Numbered from the stretch's first letter, positions 32,356-43,987 are shown. The stretch is DNA of 64,000 nucleotides from Rachicladosporium sp. CCFEE 5018 (GCA_002077045.2 KZ111198.1:42645-106644), one strand, 5' to 3'. A program made the numbers and translations. The notes: generated by a model not told the origin, from the sequence alone.

Positions 32356-34915
32356 ATGGCGTGGAAGATATGGAGCATCAGCGTGCTGCTGGCAGCAAGC
32401 TCGGTACTTGCACAGGAAGGCAGTGAGGTCTTCACCAAGTCCAGCAACGACTCGCTGCTCTGGGGACCATACAAGCCGAACCTATACTTTGGTGTACGCC
32501 CACGCATACCCAAGTCCCTGACCACAGCCCTGCTCTGGGCACGAGTCGAAGACTTTAGCAAAGTCCAAACTTCCATACGCCACACGTGCGAACAGAACGA
32601 TGGCATGGCAGGCTATGGCTGGGATTCTTACGACCCTCGAACTGGCGGCATACAGACTATACACGACACGGGCAATGGCATAGACTTGGAAACCAGCTTT
32701 GTCAAGCTGAACTCGGGAGCTTGGGCAGCAAGAGTGAAGGGAACACCGCGAGAGGATGCCGAGCCTCAGGGCGGCAGTCAGGGAGGAATCCAGACGCTCA
32801 AGACTGCGGTCTGGTTGAACGTAGGTCTGGAGGGTTTGGGGAGTTTGGAAGTCAGAGATGCTGAGGGCGGGGAGGAGAAAGGCTTCGAAGGCGATGTGAT
32901 CATCGAAGGGCAGTCGACAGATCTTGGAGACTTCGTCCTGAAGGTCACAGAGCCCAGTAGCAACTCGCACCCCATGCACAGCCATGCATCGTACCAGGCC
33001 AAGCCACTCGATCACACACTCGTCCACTCACTACAAATCCAGGAAGAAGCGCTATGGCAAGCGAAGCGTGAGTTCATGACATTCGCTCTATGACACTCCA
33101 GTCATGCTGATTCTGACCAAGCATTGTTCCAGCCATTCTTTTCAGCTCGATGAAGTCCACGATCGACGGATATGTCGAGGAATACACTACCGAGAAGATG
33201 CCTCCACCTTGGCAGACCTACACGATTCAGAATAACCCTGGCCAAGGAAATTCACATCTCATGCAGAAAGTCTTCGAGGGTGCCTTTGAGTTCGATGTGA
33301 TCTTCGCATCGACTTCACAGGAGTCGTCCATCACGGCTGAGTCAATCCGCGAACGCATCACCGAAGTGCAGAAGTCATTTGATGACAAGTATCTCCAAGT
33401 GCTGAAGCCACAGGCACCCTTCACAGCCTCGAAATACATTCCCTTCGCCAAAAGTTTGTTCAGCAACCTCATTGGCGGCATAGGCTATTTTCAAGGCGAT
33501 CAAGTCATCGATAGGTCGTACGCGAGTGAGTACGACGAGGAAAGCGAAGGTTTCTGGATCGAGACAGCCGAAGCTCGTGGTCGCAACCAGCAAAAGGTCG
33601 AAGGACCTTACGAGCTCTACACCGCCATCCCGTCTCGGCCGTTCTTCCCGCGAGGGTTCCTGTGGGACGAAGGCTTCCACTTGCTGCCGATACTTGACTG
33701 GGATCCGGAGATCGTGATGCAGATCCTGTCTAGCTGGTTCAACCTCATGGATGAAGACGGCTGGATCGGACGAGAGCAGATCCTGGGTAACGAAGCCAGA
33801 TCGAAAGTTCCTGGCGAATTTCAGGTCCAGTACCCGCACTACGCCAATCCACCTACGTTGTTCATGGTGCTCGAAGCCATACTCGACAAAACCTCCACTG
33901 TCAGCAATTCCGGCAACAGTGCACAGAAGCCACTGACGCCAGCTTCTTACGACCCAGCAGTGACGAAACAGTGGCTCCGCACTGTTTATCCGCTCCTCAA
34001 ACGCCACTTCGCCTGGTACCGCCGCACCCAAATTGGCGACCTCAAGTCCTACGACGGCCGCAGCGATGCGCCCTCGCAGAAGGAGGCCTACCGCTGGCGC
34101 GGCCGAAACGAACGCCACGTCCTCACTTCAGGTCTAGACGATTATCCGCGGCCTCAGCCACCGCACCCTGGCGAGCTACATACTGACCTGATCTCCTGGA
34201 TGGGTATGCTCAGCCGCGCCATGACGCGCATCGCTGGCTTCCTGGACGAGACAGAAGATGAAGCGAGCTTCGCCAAGATCACGGAGGCTATCAAGAAGAA
34301 CGTCGACGCCCTGCATTGGGACGACAAGGCAAAGACGTACTGCGATGCGACTGTTGATGAGTACGAAGAGAGCGTGCATGTGTGCCACAAGGGATACATC
34401 TCGATCTTTCCGTTCATGACTGGCTTGATGGGACCCAAGCACGAGCATCTTGGTGCTGTACTGGACTTGATCGCTGATGAGGCGGAGTTGTGGAGTCCGT
34501 TTGGGATTCGAAGTCTGAGTTTGAAGGATGAGTTCTATGGGACTGATGAGAATTACTGGAGGGGCCCGGTGTGGATGCCACTCAACTATCTCATCGTGAA
34601 GGAGCTTTTGGTATGTCTGGCCCTTTGGCAGCTTTCCTCCAGCGAGCCTGCTTACTGACGCTCACTTAGTCTCTTGCCCAGACCTCTGGTCCACACCAGA
34701 AGCGCGCTGCGACGATGTATACCGCTCTTCGCAGCAACTTAGTCAACACCATCTACAACTCTTGGGAGGAGACTGGCTTTGCATGGGAGCAATACAACCC
34801 CGAGACAGGCAAGGGCCAGCGCACGCAGCACTTCACAGGCTGGACAAGTTTGATCGTCAAGGTCATTGCGATGCCGGACTTGAGCGTGAAGAAGGGAGGG
34901 CGTGATGAGCTGTAG
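32356..34915 (+). CDS. CWH41: mannosyl-oligosaccharide glucosidase (glucosidase I, GH63)
   Basis: ER luminal enzyme that removes the outermost alpha-1,2-glucose from the Glc3Man9GlcNAc2 glycan after transfer to protein. Exons 32356-33067, 33133-34610 and 34670-34915; 811 aa, exact frame. MAWKIWSISVLLAASSVLAQ is a signal peptide. The N-terminal beta domain has LLWGPYKPNLYFGVRPR and a GYGWDSYDPR-type segment. The (alpha/alpha)6 barrel carries SRPFFPRGFLWDEGFHLLP, DWDPEIVMQILSSWF, REQILGNEARSKVP and, near the end, DENYWRGPVWMPLNYL and a C-terminal FTGWTSL, all highly conserved in GH63. Length is typical. It diverges from the RS-rich gene with 246 bp between starts. Confidence 0.95.
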
Positions 34916-35248
34916 ACTGACAGCGATGACTCTCGCAGTCCACTTTGTTCCAATTAGAGAGACTCTACAGCGTTTTCGGAAGTGTACAGGTAGACCAAAA
35001 AGCCAATGTTCATAAATGATAGCTCGATACATACAGCTGCATGTTTGTTCTTAGCTACTTTCAACTCACTCTACAGGTGCTACCGCTTCTCTGCTGCTGC
35101 TGCTGCTGCTGCTCCTACACTGTCCTTGACTTGCCTGCCTCGCATCCCCTTGCCCTGTCAGCAGCGCGTCGCAGTGTTCGCAGACCATTCCAGCCAGCCC
35201 CTGTGAATGATACTTCCACTCTGCACGCTGTAGCAGCCCTTTCGTGTC
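34916..35248. other. convergent intergenic interval with (CTG)7 repeat
   Basis: 3-prime space of the glucosidase and PSD genes; contains seven CTG triplets at 35091-35111. No gene seen. Confidence 0.6.
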
Positions 35249-36490
35249 TCAAGATGCACCAGCACCTTGCACAACTGCCTGTCCGACCCTCCACCCGACC
35301 TTCACATACGTCTCACAGTTCTTCGCCGTATCTGCCTCATCAACCGTAGAGTTCGCCACCAAGTCCTCGTCCAGCACAGCCGCTCCGGGCGGGAACAGCG
35401 TGATCACCGTGCTGCCACCGTAATAGAAAGCTCCCAGACACTGCCCTCTCTGAATCTCCACTCCTGGAGCAATGCCAGGATTGTATTTGATACTGCCGAC
35501 CAACATTGCGCCAACAGCTATGACCGCCACTAGCGAACTCGGGTTGGAATCAGGGCGGACAAGCATCACGGACCTGCGGTTCTCGCAGAAGACATCCAGC
35601 GTCCCCGCTTCGTTGATAGCTTGCGGGTTGACTGTGTAGTACGTGCCCGGAATCTCGCTGATGGATTCGACGCGGCCAGAGATTGGGGCGTGCCAGCGGT
35701 GGTAGTCCTGTGGTGCGAGACGAGCGATGACCATGCTGCCTTGTGTGAATGTGGTAGCCAACGATTCTGAGTTGAGCAGGCGAGCCATCGTGAAGCCGAA
35801 ACCTTTGATCCAGTATCTTGTCGCAGCATCTGTGGTGGGAAAGGCAGTAAGCCGGCAGTCAGCTACACTTGAGATGGCAAGCGGGTTCTCAGGCTCAGCC
35901 ACAGGCCTCGCAGAAGGCTTGATCTCCCTCGCAAAGAAAGCATTGAAAGTCGGATACTTCATCGGATCCGGCTCCACCATCTCCCCCAAACTCCCCTGCA
36001 ACTCAAAGCTCTCTATGAACGGCTGAATATGCGCCACAGACTCGGGCGCATCATACTGCGCGCCCATCTTCTCGCTCTGAGCTTTTAGCAACGCCTGAGT
36101 CTGGTGCGATTGCAGCGCTTTAGCCTGCACGGAGCCGTAGTAGAGCAGATGCATGCCCAGACGGACGTACACGCTCATGGGCTCGAAGGACTTCTCGCCT
36201 GTTCCGCGGTCGATGACATAGTTCCCAAGGTGCCACTCGGCCTCGAGGTTAGCGAGGGAGTCGTAGGGGAAGACGCTGCGGAAGAGTGAGTGGGCTGTGT
36301 CGTGGTGTCCTGGGATGTGCAAGTGAGCTTTGGGAGGGGTGGCGTGGTCGCCAGCTTGGGTGGTGAGGCTGTCGAGGGTTGTGGCTGCGGCTGAGAAATG
36401 GTCTTCTGGAAGGGGTTTACCGGCGGTGGTTGTAGGTGTGGTTGAGGATAGCATGCTGCCGTCGAGAGTGTCATTTGGTTGAGACGCCAT
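35249..36490 (-). CDS. phosphatidylserine decarboxylase family protein, 413 aa
   Basis: Pyruvoyl enzyme making phosphatidylethanolamine, or a related decarboxylase. Single exon. The first 50 residues are Thr/Ser/Pro-rich without a clear mitochondrial presequence or membrane helix, and there is no C2 domain, so it belongs to the short soluble-type fungal group. The core contains FFAREIKPSARPV, SVADCRLTAFP (candidate Asp of the self-cleavage triad), DYHRWHAPISG (candidate His), and YYGGSTVITLF, where the Ser (about residue 360) would become the pyruvoyl group. The canonical motif LGST is GGST here. The usual membrane-type PSD may be encoded elsewhere. ATG at 36490 begins MASQPNDTL. Confidence 0.9.
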   Translation of the reverse strand: MASQPNDTLDGSMLSSTTPTTTAGKPLPEDHFSAAATTLDSLTTQAGDHATPPKAHLHIPGHHDTAHSLFRSVFPYDSLANLEAEWHLGNYVIDRGTGEKSFEPMSVYVRLGMHLLYYGSVQAKALQSHQTQALLKAQSEKMGAQYDAPESVAHIQPFIESFELQGSLGEMVEPDPMKYPTFNAFFAREIKPSARPVAEPENPLAISSVADCRLTAFPTTDAATRYWIKGFGFTMARLLNSESLATTFTQGSMVIARLAPQDYHRWHAPISGRVESISEIPGTYYTVNPQAINEAGTLDVFCENRRSVMLVRPDSNPSSLVAVIAVGAMLVGSIKYNPGIAPGVEIQRGQCLGAFYYGGSTVITLFPPGAAVLDEDLVANSTVDEADTAKNCETYVKVGWRVGQAVVQGAGAS

Positions 36491-37828
36491 GATGACTTCG
36501 AGCTGGTAATCTTTGATGAAGGCCAAATCTACAGAATGAGGAATCGTGCTTCACAGGAAAGAGCGGCAAGGTTCGCCAGCGCCCATTAAGTGTCGTTCAG
36601 GTAGATGTTCTCGTCAGTGAAACCCGATCTTGTTGGTATCTTGGTTCCGCGAAGTCTGAAGCTGGCAGCAATTGCAGCTCGTCATGCAAGCTGACGTGAT
36701 GCCGCGAAACAGCTCACGATGCTGTGCTTCGCGATGCCGATGTTCCTGATGATCTTGGCCCACATCACACCCAAAGACTGGCGATCCGAACGCCTACTCC
36801 AGATAAGCAATGTCAAGCACTCACAAGCATTTGCTAGAAGATATTCATAAGAAGATATCTATAGAGCTATCCCATCGCTGATCGTCCTTCTCACTTCCTT
36901 GCGACCATTACACTGATCTGACTATGAGTGGTCGAAGCAGCTTCATACGTACTCATGAAAGTGGTGGACTTCGAACGATGATAATCAAATCATTGCCAAA
37001 GGCATTATGCCCGATCAATGGAAGGACCCTCTGCGGCTTCCAGCAGTCGTTGGGCTCGAACGCGGGACCTAAAACACCACGAGCACTAGCAAAAGGAAAG
37101 AGATGCCATTGCTGACACCTTATCACTGTTGGCCAGCTACTCCCCTGCAACATCGCGCATTTCCAGGACTTATATACCAACGACCCTGCAGCTTCCGAGT
37201 TGCGTTTGCGGCCCACCGGGTAGGTACAGCGACAGCTCGGCTGGTGAAGACGCCACTGCGTTGAGTTTGATTAAGACATTGATATATCTGCCAGATTTCA
37301 TGGACTGCCAACGAGCTCTTCGGCGAGCGTTCGGTACAAGATACGATCATGGTGACTCTGAAATACGACCGATATGTCGCCCAGATCTTGACCGGTCTGC
37401 GTGCATCAACCTATTGGACGTTGGCCTCGTGCAGATTTCTGCCCTTCATGGTTGAATGGGAAAGCGCCACCATGTGTGATTGCGCTGGCGAAGGGCGTGG
37501 CGTGTGAAAAGAAGGCAGATCTCATGCAAGGCTGAGGCAGCATTGAGATTGCTGCGGACCCGGTCCGTGCGCGAGAGCTACCAAGGAAGCTCTATAGGGA
37601 TCTCCAACGTAGCCTTGCAGCATGGCAAAGGACCTGGAGTCTCGGTGCGTACATGCAGGGCGCCTAAGGCACCAGTGTCTCTCAGCTCCAGATTTGGTGG
37701 GTGCACTTGCAGTGCTTGAGACATCATCATTTGATGAGCAAGGGGAGTTCGTTTTAGTACTTGCCGTTCAGCCTTTCTATCTGCTTCCATTTGTATGCTT
37801 TCTCCGTCCTGTCTGGTCCAGGGACAGT
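36491..37828. other. intergenic interval
   Basis: About 1.3 kb without a supported gene. Stretches at about 36970-37100 faintly resemble antisense tRNA T-arms (CTCGAACGCGGGACC) but no cloverleaf can be folded. Confidence 0.4.
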
Positions 37829-38919
37829 ATGCTGCTGCTCTCCAATCGCCATTTATTATGGCTTGCTCTGATCGACCTCAGCAGGGCTGCCAGTCCTGTT
37901 GCGAAACGAGAAAGCGGCAAACAGAGCTGCTATACGGCAGGGAACATCATCGGCTTTTCTCCAAACTGCATTCCGTCTCTCTACCCGGTGAGGAACGACC
38001 GTGGCCTCAGTGTGATGGGTACCCTTTGGCTCGCCATGGCTACAACTACAATACCAGATGACACGATCTATCTTCCAGGTGAGAACATCATATGCCAGCC
38101 AAAGGCAGAAACAGGCTACATCACGGTTACACTCAGCGCTGGAGTAGGACTCGGCCTGGTGAGCGCGGGCGGATCAGTGACCTTCAGTCCAGACAAGCCG
38201 AACCTAGAGGACGACAGTGAGTACATTCCTATCTCGGATTCGGGGGAGAGCATTCCCGCTGACGCTAAGTGGGCATATGTGTGTTCACGGAAGCGACCAG
38301 TGAAGAGGACGCTGCGAACAACAACACGGACCCGATCACGCTTGCTCAAGCCCGAGATCTTCTCTACGAGATACTTACGGCCCCGAAATCGAGATGCAAG
38401 ACCTGCGGCCGAGTACCAATCCGCTACCCAGATGTTACCGATGGCGGTCACGGGCAGGGTGGCATACTCAAGATCGACTCAACATCAGCCAACAATTGCT
38501 TGGGAACGTGCATCGGCCCGGACTCGTTCAGTGCAACGCCGTCCGGCTCGGATACAGCTTCCTCCGGGAATCCGTCTTCCTTGGCGAGTACTGCAACTTC
38601 AGTGGCGACTTCCTTGCCTTTGGTGGCTTCTTCCTCGTCGACGGTGTCTACCTCGGCGACGACGACCTCCTCTGCAAGTACAACTTCCTCTGCAAGTACA
38701 AATTCCTCTGCAAGTACAACTTCCTCTGTAAGTATAAGCTTCTTTGCAACGATGTCATCCTCGGCGTCGATAACACCTACGGTGACTGCCCTAGCGGGCG
38801 CAAGATCCAGGATCGCACGTCCGCTCGAAGATTGTCCGTCGCTCTTGACGATCTGCGCAGCAATGGTGTGGCTGGCTGGAGTGACTGTACTCGGATGTTG
38901 GGCTCTACACCTTCAATGA
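37829..38919 (+). CDS. secreted Ser/Thr-rich, possibly GPI-anchored protein, 345 aa
   Basis: Exons 37829-38216 and 38270-38919 with a 53-bp intron (GTGAGT donor, GCTGACGCTAAG end). MLLLSNRHLLWLALIDLSRA is a signal peptide, perhaps followed by a KR processing site (VAKRESGK). The mature domain has spaced cysteines (QSCYTAG, PNCIPSL, NIICQP, MGICVF, SRCKTCG, NNCLGTC) and a GGHGQGGILKID segment. Residues 200-300 are a Ser/Thr/Ala stalk built partly from 18-bp repeats, and the C-terminus is hydrophobic (LLTICAAMVWLAGVTVLGCW), fitting a GPI signal or a membrane anchor. Cell-surface location is inferred; no family is recognised. Confidence 0.7.
38668..38739. repeat. 18-bp tandem repeat, four copies
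   Basis: Units at 38668, 38686, 38704 and 38722 encode SSASTT-type hexapeptides of the stalk. The first three are nearly identical, the fourth has diverged. Confidence 0.92.
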
Positions 38920-40022
38920 AGAACCATCTACACGCACAAGGACACATTCGGACCGCAGCGACTACTGACTCCGTACGAAGTCCTCCAACGTATCAGCCTC
39001 GTAGCTGATCACTGTCATGGAATTCGCTATCATCCGAACACAGGAAGGCTTCCAATACTGGTGTATCTTGCAAGGAGAGCCAGACTGCCGCAGCGAGGAG
39101 CGGGTTTGAGGTTATAATGTTCGAAGTGAGTCGGCTTATCAGGCCCGCGGCAAAGCGTCTGTCGCAAGAAGAGACGAGCAGCAAAGAGAACATCGGTGTG
39201 GCTTCTTAGTCACAGAAATCTGTCCTCACCCCGCCAAACGCTGCGTCGGTCGGCTGTAGCTAGACGGACTTATGTGACGGACAAAAGCTTGCCTCGACCG
39301 ACATGCCGCATGCTGTTGCGCCACCAATGATGTTGGCCGTGTGATAAGTGAGGTTCACGCGATCAGCGCAGAAGAGACAGGGCAACTGTTATGCAAGGCT
39401 GAGTTGATGCGAAACGAGTTCCTGTGCCAAGACCCGCAGGACAGACGATCCGCAATATCGGCGTTCTCGAGCGGGAAGCATGTGGTACAGCATCGACAAG
39501 GCTATCGAGCTGCCTCTTGGTAGCCAATATGAAAGTGAGCCGGAAGATCTGCGTTCGAGGTGCCAACCCAGGACGTGACCTTCTCGCACATCTGTCTTTG
39601 CTAGGCTCGCCGTTGACGGATAAGTCGTGTCTAGACACAGTCATATTCCGGCAAAGTCATCGCAAGGTTCGATCCCCCTGGAAACCAGCACTTTTCCTGT
39701 GCTAATTCCGCACCTCCTACTACACTAATCCTCAAAAGTCTGTTCCGCCTATCTCGTTTTGGTCAGCGCTCTCACTCATCACAACAGCTTGAATCTTACC
39801 GTGGAAGAAACGTCGTCCGGTAACTTACGAGTATAGTATATACGGCTACATTGTTGCCGTATGACGCCTCTAGTCTACAGCAAGTCGCAAAATGGCTGTT
39901 TCTTCCTTGAACGCAGTTCAATAGTTTGACTGCTGTCGAAGTCCCGCAGCTCAGATCAGGAACCCCTAAGGCATGCCCGTAGAGGCTCCTAAGAGCACCA
40001 CCTTGATTCATCATAGAGGAAA
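38920..40022. other. intergenic interval
   Basis: No convincing gene. The minus-strand frame at 39796-40074 overlaps the end of the broken F-box gene and may belong to its decayed 3-prime end. Confidence 0.35.
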
Positions 40023-41710
40023 TCACATATGTATGACTTGGTTGACTGTACTCGAAGTCCTCCTGATTTGGCACGGGACTACACCTATGTCTGCTACGGG
40101 CTTCGCGCTCGGTTCCGTCACTGGGTGGCCAAATGGCTTCCGAGACGGTGAGATCGCGTACGTCGCCGGACCAACATTGATGACATTGCCCACTCCATCG
40201 TTCGCCCAGGAATCACTGTGCTTCGAGCCAATCGACAGCGTTCGGAGTGGCGGCAACTCAAGTTTCAAACGTCTGCAATTGATCTGATTGGCGAACGCAC
40301 GCACCCAATCGTCCAGTAAGGCCATGTAGTACCAAGCAGTGTCCTCCTCCACGAAGTCGACAATACCGTATGGCTGGAGGGCTTCGGCGTATTGGTCTTT
40401 ATTGCCAAAACCTTTGGGATATACATCACCGCATGCGACTGGCATGTTCACCAGAGTGACTGTGTCAAGCTTCGGCAATGCGACGATGGTATCGATATAT
40501 GGTGTTAGTTTTCGAAGACGTGAGTCGTGCCCGGTGGCGGTAAATTCGATATCGGAATGCTGATCATCAGCTCTCATAGGTCTCGATGATAATCGCTGAT
40601 CATTGACAGGTCTTCATGGACTACCGGAAGGGCCTTGTAAGTCCCAGGAAGCAACGCCAGCTTTGTCAGTGCGCTTGGGCGATCAAGCAAGAGGTGCATG
40701 GACCAGGGCTCATCATGCCAGTCACGATGGTAGATGACGTCCAGACTCAGCAGCTTGGGGCTGGCGTGTGCAAGCCGTCCCAGGAGTGAGATACAGGGTG
40801 AAAGATCATCGTCGCCGCTAACGAACGAGAAAGACCGAAGGTTTGCAGGTGTGGACTCGTACAAGTCGCAAAGCGACGAAAGCGTCTCCGAGACACCGAA
40901 GCACTGGTGCAAGTCAACATGCTCCAGCTTGGTGAAATCAAATGGCCACTCAATTCGACTTGAGATGCTAGAATACCCAGTGGAGATCAGTCGTAGCGAT
41001 TTGAGAGGTCTCGGTGGTAACCAGTCGTATGTGAAGAGCGGTTCGGCACCACCAGCTGCCTCGTTATCTGCGTCGCCCACACTCAGGTGCTGCAGCTGCG
41101 GTGCTTCTCGTAATGCTGCGGTAAACTGCAGCCTCTCGTGGCGATACACATTGGGGTATTATGGGACGTGCAGCCTTTCTAGACAACGTAAGTAGTCGCC
41201 TGCTGGAAGTGAGCTGTCGAGTCTGGCGTCCAGAGTCTGGAGTCTCGACTGCCAGGAGAGAATGCACACCATGATAATGTTGTCAAGTCTGATGTCGGAG
41301 GAAATGCTAGAACGATGTGTCAATCGTGCTCGTTTAGTCAAAGCCACAGTACATGTATTCATCACTTACTACAGCTCTTGCAGGCGATTTCGCGGTATAT
41401 TGTTGATGATATTGTGGATGGTCAGGCATACAATTGCGCGGTCTGGGGCACTATTAAAGACGTCACGAGCCGAGAGGCATCTCAATATGCGAGTGTATCT
41501 CAAGCTACGATTTGTTAGTAGAGATCGAGCGGTGCCAGTGTTAAGCAGCGCGCCAATGTCGATGGTGATGTCGCGGTAAAGCGCCGGCGTTGCCGCATGA
41601 TAGAGTTGCTTGCTGGTCGAGCAGACTTGCGCAAGATCGAACGGATCGGTAATGCTCTGTATGATTTGACAGAGCAGCTCAGGTGGTAGACGAGGGATGG
41701 AATCACTCAT
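40023..41710 (-). pseudogene. F-box/LRR-like protein gene, broken by a stop and a frameshift
   Basis: The ATG at 41710 starts MSDSIPRLPPELLCQIIQSI, an F-box, continuing DLAQVCSTSKQLYHAATPAL. Exon 1 (41710-41370) is joined by a 63-bp intron (GTAAGT donor) to exon 2 at 41306. That exon reads SSDIRLDNIIM and LERLHVP, then a TAA at 41161-41159, and in the same frame YPNVYRHERLQFTAALREA continues smoothly into leucine-rich-repeat-like sequence (LEHVDLHQCFGVSETLSSL). A CAA-to-TAA change explains the stop. Near 40577 the frame shifts again (DYHRDL to ADDQHSDIEFTATG) before the last coding stretch VALPKLDTVTLVNMPVACG, ending at 40023. With two lesions it is probably a pseudogene of a ubiquitin-ligase adaptor. 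Confidence 0.7.
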
Positions 41711-42076
41711 GGTGACTGCGACCGATATCCCCAGGCATTGAAAGGGATGTGCCAGTAGCGAGGTGCTGTGCCAGCGATGAAGTCAAACGGTAGACACGTC
41801 AGAGCTCGTCGATGCGTTCAGGTGACAAGGTCCGCAGTCGATCTGACGAGTGCGATTTGACCCTTCTCCCCTCAGCGATTAATGGCCCAGTGTAGCGATA
41901 AGATCCAATCGACGTGAGGTACATGTAGCAAACAGCGTCCCATACATGTACGGTGCGTCCGGCTGTACATTCCGCATTCGACATGGTTCAGGAGCACAAC
42001 GAGATCCCACGACCAAGGGCCCTTGGACCCGAGGGATCCCATACTCGGCCACGAACACCACGTCGAATACGCCATC
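41711..42076. promoter_or_regulatory. divergent interval upstream of the F-box relic and thioredoxin
   Basis: 366 bp separating outward-reading genes; no distinct motif. Confidence 0.35.
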
Positions 42077-42595
42077 ATGTCACTACGAACACTGCAGACC
42101 ATGAGGGTTGGTCTCACCTCCCGCCAGTTCAGCACCTCGCGGCCAGCACTAGCCAAGAACCGCATCTACCCCAGTACCATCCGCAACGAGGATGAGCTCC
42201 AGACGCTACTCCTCATGTCTGCCAGCAGTCGCACGCCTCTCCTGACATTCTGGATGGCCAATTGGTGTAGCTCATGCAAGGTCGTCTCTCCGCTGCTGAA
42301 GGAGCTCATTGAGAGGGACGGCATTGGCGAACAGCAAGGCGGCGTGGCCTTCGCTGAAGTCGAGATGGACAGTCCAGATCTGGGTGGCGTGGGTGGCATT
42401 GGCACGCGATACATGATCAATTCGATTCCGACTCTACTGGCTTTCGATCGGCAGGAGCCGCAGATCGAGACCAAGGTCAGTAAGCTGGGTGATTTGAAGA
42501 GCAGGGAGTTTTTGGTGCGCTGGATTGAGACGGAGGCTGCGAGGCAAGGGCAAGGTGGTGCTGGTGGGAGTCTGTGGGGCTTTTTGGGACGATGA
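42077..42595 (+). CDS. mitochondrial thioredoxin-like protein with WCSSCK active site
   Basis: Single exon, 172 aa. The N-terminus MSLRTLQTMRVGLTSRQFST is Arg/Ser-rich without acidic residues, fitting a mitochondrial presequence; an inner ATG at 42104 gives a shorter one. The thioredoxin fold follows: PLLTFWMANWCSSCKVVSPL with redox cysteines at about 64 and 67, FAEVEMDSPDLGG, and the cis-proline segment INSIPTLLAFD. The inter-cysteine pair is Ser-Ser rather than Gly-Pro, so the redox potential should differ from classical thioredoxin. The partner is unknown. Confidence 0.88.
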   Translation: MSLRTLQTMRVGLTSRQFSTSRPALAKNRIYPSTIRNEDELQTLLLMSASSRTPLLTFWMANWCSSCKVVSPLLKELIERDGIGEQQGGVAFAEVEMDSPDLGGVGGIGTRYMINSIPTLLAFDRQEPQIETKVSKLGDLKSREFLVRWIETEAARQGQGGAGGSLWGFLGR

Positions 42596-42721
42596 GCATG
42601 GCACTGCGAGGCCAGGTCACGCCGGGGTTCAAGCCCTCCGTGATCGAGTAATGCACTCGGGTATCAAAGCATGTGAGCCCCACAGTATGGCCTTGTAGCA
42701 CACAGAGACCATACCGCTACC

Positions 42722-43987
42722 ATGCCTACGAGCCAACAAGACTCTGGACTACACGTCGATGGAACAGCCGTGCGCACAGTCAATCAGATGCCCACACACG
42801 CAATGTACCACGAAGATCGCAATGGCCAGCATTTCTTTGTTCGAATTCAGTCCGCATGCGTCCGCTGCAACAGATGTCCAGGAGCGTTTTTATCATGCAT
42901 TGCTATACTTGCGACGTGCACATTTCGCATACTGGGCTTGACTCATGTCCTGCAATCGTTGATCCAACACCGTCAGCTGACGCACAACGACCATGGCCGC
43001 CTACACTGCCCCGGCTGCAACGGGACCGTCAGCGAAATGTGATCAGAGGAGCGCGCATCCCGGTTTCGTCGTTGGCGCTTGCTCGAGCCTCACAAACCAT
43101 CCCATACCACTACCGTTCGGCGTTGCTCTTGCTCGGTATGCTCCAATGCGCTGCTCTCATCTCGGGGGTCATCCCCTGACTCCGGTCCCGCCAGGCTATT
43201 TGATCTGCAAGTATTGCGAGGAGAGGAATCAATCTCGGCCATACGTGGTCAACGATCTCAGAATGCTGCGCACGCTGGTACCGCCTGGGGTGTTTCCGCC
43301 ACCATTCCTGCCCGCATGAGAGCCGCCAGATGCCAAGTTCTTCATGACTCGGCTATGCTCAGTCTGCGAGATTCGAGAGCGCATTCGCGAGAGATGGTAT
43401 CGGGAGCTGTGGGTACTGGCCATGGACCACCGCCGCCAGCTCCACCACTAGTAGTGCAAGCTCGGACGTATGCATGGCATCGAGATACCATTACCTGTTG
43501 CACTCCTCTGCTTGGTCCCACCAATTCCCGGACATGCAGCGACCATCTTGAACAAGACTGGAAAGCTGCGAGAACGACCTTGATGCGTGATGTAAAGAAC
43601 ACTAAGAGATCCTTGCGCGCCATAGATCCGGCCAATCGTGCTACTCACCTAGCCACAAAGCGTACTATAACCGCCCGAGACATGCTTCATCCGATGCAGA
43701 CGCTAGCCCAACGCAATGGGCTGCCACGGAACTCGTACATGCAAAGCCGGGCTTGTCGATGCGGAGACGACACCGTGACACCGGGTATGGAGACAGTTTT
43801 GCAGTGCATGGCCTGTGAAGGGATCAGAATAATCTCGAGATGGGCTATACTGGCGGGCACGATGCCACCTGCTGTGTTTCCGCCGTTCGCGCTGCCCGGA
43901 GTCCCTGCAGGTTATCATATCGCATACTCGGTGACAAATTCTGCGATGTTCGCATTCCATCGTGCAGCAATGTTACCGCGCATCTAG
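42722..43987 (+). pseudogene. CxxC Cys-rich protein gene (copy A1), decayed
   Basis: Several frames hold pieces of one Cys-rich protein, related to the intact gene at 48789-49997. One frame gives GYLICKYCEERNQSRPYVV and ends at a TGA (43317-43319), after which the same frame continues FFMTRLCSVCEIRERIRERW. Then a one-base difference shifts it relative to the second copy, and the remainder reads CCTPLLGPTNSRTCSDHLEQDW and RACRCGDDTVTPGMET with LQCMACEG, ending at 43987. The order CxYC, LCxxCEIRE, LLGP...H, CRCGD...LQCMAC is the same as in the intact relative. The 5-prime part (42722-43040, CVRCNRCPGAFL and HCPGCNG) is in other frames. Zinc binding is inferred from the cysteine pairs. Confidence 0.6.

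Noticed and set aside
33375..34118. 247-residue minus-strand frame inside the glucosidase gene
   Set aside because: Antisense to highly conserved GH63 sequence; no start context and no homology.
35091..35111. (CTG)7 repeat as a coding polyglutamine or polyleucine tract
   Set aside because: Lies between the stop codons of two convergent genes; simple microsatellite in UTR or spacer.
36960..37120. tRNA-like stretches (CTTCGAAC and CTCGAACGCGGGACC) on the minus strand
   Set aside because: The T-arm stems do not pair and no acceptor or anticodon arm can be placed; chance similarity or a very old tRNA-derived fragment.
39655..39700. GGTTCGATCCCC resembling a tRNA T-arm
   Set aside because: No pairing 5-bp stem around the loop and no upstream D or anticodon arm.
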